The notes under the pieces are model-generated. The model saw only the letters and a program-made list of their open reading frames with translations. It was not told the DNA's origin and made no database searches. Shown piece after piece: positions 13,516-17,359 of a DNA stretch of 17,359 nucleotides. Made by a program: the position numbers and the translations under genes. The stretch's first letter is position 1. The number at the start of each line of letters is the position of its first letter. Origin of the DNA: an uncultured Angelakisella sp. (GTDB lineage Bacteria > Bacillota > Clostridia > Oscillospirales > Ruminococcaceae); contig CAKSYU010000035.1 of assembly GCA_934524965.1 (NCBI GenBank), positions 1 to 17,359 of the forward strand, given 5' to 3'.

Positions 13516-13902
13516 TCAGCCCTCGGCTGCGCCCTTTTCCTTTTTGCCGCCGCTGATCAGCCCCGAGACCTTGTCCACCACATTGGGGACCATGTCCACC
13601 ACACGGTCGGCGGTATTGTTGTAGCTTTGCACCTGCAGCAGCTTTACGTCGCCGTTTTTTACAATAAGGAACGCCAACGGCGTGATGGTAACGCCGCCGC
13701 CGGTACCGCCGCCGAACAGCTCCTTCTGGGAGGCAGGCAGGTCGCCGCCGCCGCTGCCAAAGCCGAAGGAGACCTTGCTGACCGGCAGGATCACGGTGCC
13801 GTCGGGGGTGACGATCTCCCGCCCGATGACGGAATTGGAGTCAATCAGAGCCTGAAGATTTTTCATGTTGCTTTCGGTCAGCTCGCCCAGATAGTGCGCC
13901 AT
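13516..13902 (-). CDS. ytfJ: YtfJ/GerW-family sporulation protein
   Basis: A 128-residue protein of the YtfJ family, called GerW in Bacillus subtilis, where it is a spore protein needed for normal germination. Visible family marks are the N-terminal NMKNLQALIDSNSVIGREIVTPDGTVILPVSKVSFGFGSGGGD, a glycine-rich FGGGTGGGVTITPLAFLIV block and a helix ending VVDMVPNVVDKVSGLI. The length is close to the family norm, with a short charged tail. It lies 58 bases after the DUF2953 gene, mirroring the ytfI-ytfJ pair of Bacillus, and 49 bases before the carboxypeptidase gene. It implies that the organism is, or descends from, a spore former. Confidence 0.92.
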   Translation of the reverse strand: MAHYLGELTESNMKNLQALIDSNSVIGREIVTPDGTVILPVSKVSFGFGSGGGDLPASQKELFGGGTGGGVTITPLAFLIVKNGDVKLLQVQSYNNTADRVVDMVPNVVDKVSGLISGGKKEKGAAEG

Positions 13903-13960
13903 AGTAGTTACCTCAACTTTCTGAATGTTCTTTCTATTTTAGTGTTGTTTTGCAAATCGT

Positions 13961-14569
13961 CTATTTCGCAAACCGCAGGTACGCCCGTCCGCCCTGCCAC
14001 AGCAGCCGGAATCCTGCGCCGAGCAGGATCATCGGACAAACCAAAAGCAGCAGATCGGCGTCGGCGGTCTCCCCATCGGGACCCGAAAGATAGTCCTGAA
14101 AGACCTCCGCCTTAAATTCCTTTACACGGATATGCCGGCTCAGAAAAGCATAAACGGTATACAGCAGCGCATTGGCTCTGCCATACCGGATCGCCGTCTG
14201 ATCGGCTTCCTCGGCGGCAACAGTCATGGTGATACGGCACCGCTTCAGGGTAATGGCACCCAGCGTTTTTCGCAGGGCGGTATGCAGCGTCGGCAGCAGG
14301 TCGTTGATGAGACAAAGCCAATCCATAAAGGGGTGCGGCTCGGCGCTTTTTTCCTTGGGAGGCTTCTTTTCACCGGCTTGCTTTTCCTGCTTTTCCGTTT
14401 TTTCGGCTTCCGCCTTCTCCGGCAGGGGGTAAAGGGTGAACCGCAAAAACAGCCATTTGCCCTCGGCGGTAAAGTCGCCGCCGTGGTAGCCAAGCGACAG
14501 CCCCGCAGGAATAAGCAGCAGCACAAGGATCAGCGCCAGCAGCCCCAGAACGATCCACAGGGCGATCAC
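13961..14569 (-). CDS. DUF2953 (YtfI-like) membrane-anchored protein
   Basis: A 202-residue protein with one N-terminal transmembrane helix (about 3-24, ALWIVLGLLALILVLLLIPAGL), a YHGGDFTAEGKWLFLRFTLYP strand region, a very charged linker (about 53-80, rich in E and K) and a helical C-terminal half ending with a second hydrophobic segment (LLLLVCPMILLGAGFRLLW). This is the layout of DUF2953 proteins such as YtfI of Bacillus subtilis, which is also beside ytfJ and linked to the sporulation programme. The biochemical function is unknown. Its ATG overlaps the scpB stop by 4 bases (ATGA), so translation is coupled. Confidence 0.85.
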   Translation of the reverse strand: MIALWIVLGLLALILVLLLIPAGLSLGYHGGDFTAEGKWLFLRFTLYPLPEKAEAEKTEKQEKQAGEKKPPKEKSAEPHPFMDWLCLINDLLPTLHTALRKTLGAITLKRCRITMTVAAEEADQTAIRYGRANALLYTVYAFLSRHIRVKEFKAEVFQDYLSGPDGETADADLLLLVCPMILLGAGFRLLWQGGRAYLRFAK

Positions 14570-15150
14570 GGGGCTTCCTCCGGCAGGGTCAGGTCGTCAA
14601 AGCCCAGCTGCTCCTCCTCGGCGGTATCCTCGGTGTCGGCAGACGGCTGCAGGTCGGGCAGCTCACTTAAATCGGAAAGCCCGAAGCAGCGCAGGAACGC
14701 CGCCGTGGTGCGGAATGCCACCGGTCTGCCCGGCAGCTCCATGCGGCCGGCTTCCTCTATCAGCCCTTTTTCCTCCAGCGAAGCCACCACCGAGGAGCTG
14801 TCCACACCTCTTACCTGCTCGATGAAGCTGCGGGTCACCGGCTGGTTGTAGGCAATAACGGCAAGTACCTCCATGGCGGCGTTGGAAAGGGGCGTGTTGC
14901 TGCGCAGCTCCAGCGCCGTCCTTATCACCGTGTCATAGCCGGTAACGGTACACAGCTGCCAGCTGTTCTCCAGCCGGCGCAGCTCCAGCGGCAGTTCGCC
15001 TTCGGCAAGGCGCTGCTGCAATAAAACACACTGCTCCGCTGCCTCGGCATGGCTCACCGCCAGCGCCTCCGCCAGACGGTCGGTCTCCAGCGGCTCGCCC
15101 GCCGCAAACAGTATGGCAAATATCTTTTTCTGATCGTCGGTCAAATTCAT
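14566..15150 (-). CDS. scpB: Segregation and condensation protein B
   Basis: A 194-residue protein of two winged-helix domains that works with ScpA as the non-SMC part of the SMC condensin, compacting and separating chromosomes. Family marks are the start MNLTDDQKKIFAILFAAGEPL, the core AAMEVLAVIAYNQPVTRSFIEQVRGVDSSSVV, and GRPVAFRTTAAFLRCFGLSDLSELP near the end. The C-terminal 25 residues are an acidic tail, as often seen. It overlaps the stop of the GNAT gene by 4 bases, and its own stop overlaps the start of the DUF2953 gene. Confidence 0.95.
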   Translation of the reverse strand: MNLTDDQKKIFAILFAAGEPLETDRLAEALAVSHAEAAEQCVLLQQRLAEGELPLELRRLENSWQLCTVTGYDTVIRTALELRSNTPLSNAAMEVLAVIAYNQPVTRSFIEQVRGVDSSSVVASLEEKGLIEEAGRMELPGRPVAFRTTAAFLRCFGLSDLSELPDLQPSADTEDTAEEEQLGFDDLTLPEEAP

Positions 15151-15629
15151 CGGTCGTCCTCGTTTTCTTCGGTTTGGTCGGATAGAAATTTGCTTTTCAG
15201 CACCAGATTGCCGGCGTCCTGAAAGCCCAGCTTGCCGTAGAAGTGCCGGTGCATCTCATCATTGACCGAAGCCAGCTGGATCATGCTGCCGCCGCGCTTT
15301 TTCACCGCGGTCTCCAGCTCGCTCATCAGCCGGGTGCCAAGTCCCTGTCCCTGTTCGGCGTGGTCAATAACGATCTCCGCCAGATAATAGGCGTCCAGGT
15401 CGTAAAAGGCTTCCAGATAGCCCATCGTGAAGCCCAGCGGCTCGCCGTCCCGCTCCATGATCAGGCACAGGCTGTCCTCCCGGCTCCATACCTGGTGGAT
15501 CCGGCGGTAAACGATCTCCGGCGTCCAGCTGTCGCCCTCGGCGTCATTGTACTGCCGCAGATAAAGCGGGATCACGCGGGAAATATCCGGCTCGCCCATT
15601 TCCCGAAAGATGATGTTCTCCTTCGGCAT
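15147..15629 (-). CDS. GNAT-family N-acetyltransferase
   Basis: A 160-residue cytoplasmic acetyltransferase. The acetyl-CoA pyrophosphate loop is QGQGLGTRL (Q93-x-x-G96-x-G98), preceded by the strand YLAEIVIDHAE and followed by LASVNDEMHRHFYGKLGFQ, which carries the usual YxxxGF ending of the fold. The acceptor is unknown: it could acetylate a small molecule, or a ribosomal or segregation protein. It lies between scpA and scpB, 3 bases after the scpA stop, with its ribosome site (GAGGA) inside the last codons of scpA. In Bacillus a different GNAT gene (ribT) is found a few genes before scpA, so the association is suggestive but not proof of a shared job. Confidence 0.92.
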   Translation of the reverse strand: MPKENIIFREMGEPDISRVIPLYLRQYNDAEGDSWTPEIVYRRIHQVWSREDSLCLIMERDGEPLGFTMGYLEAFYDLDAYYLAEIVIDHAEQGQGLGTRLMSELETAVKKRGGSMIQLASVNDEMHRHFYGKLGFQDAGNLVLKSKFLSDQTEENEDDR

Positions 15630-15632
15630 GGC

Positions 15633-16352
15633 TCATTCCTCCCCGTTTCGGCGGCTCCGCCCGGCAAATACCAGCTCGGTGTCGTCCTCGGCAAGATGCA
15701 CACGCCCCGCCTTCAGCAGCTCCAGCACCGCCATAAAGGTGGCAACCAGCTCGCTGCGGTCACGGTTGTCCGCCCAGATATTCTGCAAACTCACTTTACC
15801 GCGGCGGTAAAAGCCGCGCAGCAGGTGCATGATGCGGCTCGCCACCGAGACAACGGGCTTGGTGACCAGCGGGGTAAAGGCAGCCTCCTGTGGGGGCAGG
15901 CGGCGCCGTCCTCTGCCGCACGCCGACCAGTAGGCGGCGGTCAGCTCGTCCACCGGGTGACGGCGGCGGTAGGTGGGGTCTATCTCCAGCGGCATGGGCG
16001 CGCGGGTAAATACCGACCAGCCGGTATCCCGCAGGCGCAGCAGCGCCGCAGCCTGCTTGCAGCTCTGGTATTCCAGCAGCTGTCCCACCAGCTCGGCGCG
16101 GGGGTCGTCCTCTTTCTCGTAGCGGGGCAGCAGGCTGGCGGTCTTGATGTACACCAGCCGCGAAGCCATCTCCAAAAATTCGCTGGCGACTTCCATCTGG
16201 TGCTCCTGCAGGGTGCGGATATACGCCATGTACTGCTCCAGCAGGGCGCTGATGTTGATATCGTAAATATCGATCTGATGCTTGGAGAGCAGCGCTAAAA
16301 TAAGATCCAGCGGTCCCTCGTATTCATTGACCTTAAAGGTGAGTTTCTCCAT
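15633..16352 (-). CDS. scpA: Segregation and condensation protein A
   Basis: A 239-residue kleisin that bridges the SMC heads and binds ScpB. The N-terminal SMC-neck-binding part is typical: YEGPLDLILALLSKHQIDIYDINISALLEQYMAYI, followed by ASEFLEMASRLVYIKTASLLP. The C-terminal winged helix is seen at about 185-225 (LVATFMAVLELLKAGRVHLAED). Length is normal for Clostridia. A middle segment (about 110-175) is rich in arginine and less conserved. It is 12 bases after the M50 protease gene and 3 bases before the GNAT gene, in the middle of a tightly packed operon. Confidence 0.95.
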   Translation of the reverse strand: MEKLTFKVNEYEGPLDLILALLSKHQIDIYDINISALLEQYMAYIRTLQEHQMEVASEFLEMASRLVYIKTASLLPRYEKEDDPRAELVGQLLEYQSCKQAAALLRLRDTGWSVFTRAPMPLEIDPTYRRRHPVDELTAAYWSACGRGRRRLPPQEAAFTPLVTKPVVSVASRIMHLLRGFYRRGKVSLQNIWADNRDRSELVATFMAVLELLKAGRVHLAEDDTELVFAGRSRRNGEE

Positions 16353-16364
16353 TTTTGTCGTTCC

Positions 16365-17012
16365 TTATCCCAAAAATGCGGTAATCAGATTTAAGAAGCT
16401 GTAAACGGCGTTCCGCAGGAAGGCAAGCGGGGTATCCAGCCAGCCCAGCATAAGAATGATGAACACGCCGTAGATGATGTACCGTTCATACTGCATTACC
16501 TTGTAGTAAAGACGGGCGGGCAGTACGGCGGTCAGCACTCGGCTGCCGTCCAGCGGCGGAATGGGAATGAGATTGAACACTGCCAGATTGATATTGAGCA
16601 GGCACATGATGTAGAAGATCTGCGCAATGGCGGAGGCGGTGGTAAAGCTGATGGTGATGGCAGGGTAAATGATGTAACACCACAGCTTGTATAGGATCAG
16701 CGAAAGCAGCGCCAGCAGAATGTTGGCGGCGGGGCCCGCAAGGGCGGTCAGGATCATGCCCTTTTTGACATTTTTGTAGTAGCGGGTGGAAACCGGCACC
16801 GGCTTTGCCCAGCCGAAGCCGGTAAAGAGCATCAGGATAGAGCCGATGAGGTCAAGGTGCGGCAGCGGATTCAAAGTAAGCCGCCCCAGGTTTTTGGCAG
16901 TGGGGTCGCCCTGCTTCCAGCTTGCCCAGGCGTGGGCACATTCATGGATCGGGATAGCGGTGAGCAGCACCATGGCGCGCACCAGATAGGTAAACAGGGA
17001 TTGATGAAACAT
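16365..17012 (-). CDS. Site-2 protease family (M50) membrane metalloprotease
   Basis: A 215-residue multi-pass membrane protein of the short M50 / site-2 protease group. The zinc site is H23-E24-x-x-H27 (PIHECAHAWASW) in the first helix, and the third ligand is D155 in FNLIPIPPLDGSRVL. Hydrophobic segments at about 10-22, 51-66, 88-112, 115-145 and 178-195 give four to six membrane crossings. Proteins of this short group, close to YwhC of Bacillus, have no PDZ or CBS domain and an unknown substrate; intramembrane cleavage of a regulator is the general role. It is first in the operon, with an AAAGGAG ribosome site and a promoter at 17067-17095. Confidence 0.93.
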   Translation of the reverse strand: MFHQSLFTYLVRAMVLLTAIPIHECAHAWASWKQGDPTAKNLGRLTLNPLPHLDLIGSILMLFTGFGWAKPVPVSTRYYKNVKKGMILTALAGPAANILLALLSLILYKLWCYIIYPAITISFTTASAIAQIFYIMCLLNINLAVFNLIPIPPLDGSRVLTAVLPARLYYKVMQYERYIIYGVFIILMLGWLDTPLAFLRNAVYSFLNLITAFLG

Positions 17013-17066
17013 AGGGTCTCCTTTTGACCGGCATAGGATTAGAACAGCCCAAATTTATACTATTCT

Positions 17067-17095
17067 ATTATATATCAAAAGCAGGCGGAACACAA
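17067..17095 (-). promoter_or_regulatory. Promoter of the M50-scpA-scpB-ytfJ-dac operon
   Basis: On the minus strand, TTGTGT (17090-17095), 17 bases, then a perfect TATAAT (17067-17072), about 55 bases before the ATG at 17012. It looks like a vegetative sigma-A promoter, in keeping with the chromosome-segregation genes. Confidence 0.55.
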
Positions 17096-17148
17096 GCAAA
17101 CAAAGCGTGAACTTTGGGGTAGAAATCCGGCGCCCGCACCCGCGCGCC

Positions 17149-17359
17149 GCGACCCGTTCTATGACTTAGTCCCATCTCGCCTATCGGCGTCGCAAAGCCT
17201 TTAGCATGGCTTAGTTTGTACGCCTATCCGGCGGGGACTTCCTTTTGCTCGTGCGCGTCGTCGCGGGCTACGCTCCATGTCGGGTCGCTATTCCCATGGA
17301 ATAGACAACCCTCCAACGCTCCGCCGTTCCTCCTTTCCCCAACGGGTCGTACGACCCGT
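17149..17359. repeat. GC-rich non-coding stretch with many inverted repeats
   Basis: No gene was found here. CGACCCGTT at 17150-17158 is matched by its inverse AACGGGTCG at 17341-17349. A further CGGGTCGC (17281-17288) is the inverse of GCGACCCG (17149-17156). The window ends in a perfect 18-base palindrome (17342-17359). Inside are CTATTCC/GGAATAG (17288-17304) and two similar hairpins, CGCCTATCGGCG (17178-17189) and CGCCTATCCGGCG (17221-17233). The pattern suits an interspersed repeat or structured element truncated by the window end. Confidence 0.5.

Noticed and set aside
15243..16298. 351-codon open frame on the plus strand
   Set aside because: It is antisense to the GNAT and scpA genes, which have clear motifs; the translation shows no recognisable domain.
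1..17359. CRISPR array, tRNA, rRNA or transposase
   Set aside because: No regularly spaced direct repeats, no cloverleaf with conserved T-loop, no rRNA-like sequence and no transposase or integrase motifs were found.

Overview
The window reads as chromosomal DNA of a GC-rich, endospore-lineage member of the Firmicutes/Clostridia, most like the gut Oscillospiraceae/Ruminococcaceae. The basis is the gene content (ScpA/ScpB, YtfI- and YtfJ-like sporulation proteins, a DacF-type D,D-carboxypeptidase, strong AGGAGG ribosome sites, sigma-A type promoters) together with GC-rich core genes interrupted by AT-rich patches. No rRNA, tRNA, CRISPR array or transposase was seen.

Layout. (1) 40-680, minus strand: a small XRE-type regulator with its own promoter, a likely autoregulatory operator and a terminator. 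(2) 720-6197, minus strand: a signalling cluster transcribed Hpt > small uncharacterised protein > LytTR response regulator > hybrid histidine kinase > solute-binding lipoprotein. The kinase has a C-terminal receiver but no Hpt domain, and a free-standing Hpt protein is encoded at the head of the cluster, so a full His-Asp-His-Asp relay can be assembled. The lipoprotein is a solute-binding fold followed by what looks like a 5'-nucleotidase C-terminal domain. No permease or ATPase genes are present, which suggests ligand sensing rather than import. (3) 6204-9352: an AT-rich divergent promoter region, then plus-strand housekeeping genes: an RluB/RsuA-type pseudouridine synthase coupled to a small unknown gene, rpsT (S20) as its own unit, and a threonine-aldolase-like PLP enzyme. 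The last two are closed by clear intrinsic terminators.

(4) 9353-11880: an AT-richer accessory patch with a perfect consensus sigma-A promoter, a DinD-like gene carrying a 17-bp-arm perfect palindrome inside its reading frame, a zinc-ribbon protein and a LURP-one-related (LOR/tubby-like) protein. It ends in a cluster of perfect hairpins at 11958-12047. (5) 12064-17095, minus strand: one tightly packed operon, M50 protease > scpA > GNAT > scpB > DUF2953 (YtfI-like) > ytfJ > D-Ala-D-Ala carboxypeptidase, with a promoter at the head and a terminator at the end. It combines chromosome segregation, sporulation and cell-wall functions. (6) 17149-17359: a non-coding GC-rich stretch full of short inverted repeats and repeated CGACCCG/CGGGTCG motifs, possibly an interspersed repeat cut by the window edge.

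The best candidates for something undescribed are the transporter-less lipoprotein/kinase/Hpt/LytTR system in (2) and the dinD/zinc-ribbon/LOR patch in (4). All functional statements rest on reading motifs by eye; no database search was made.
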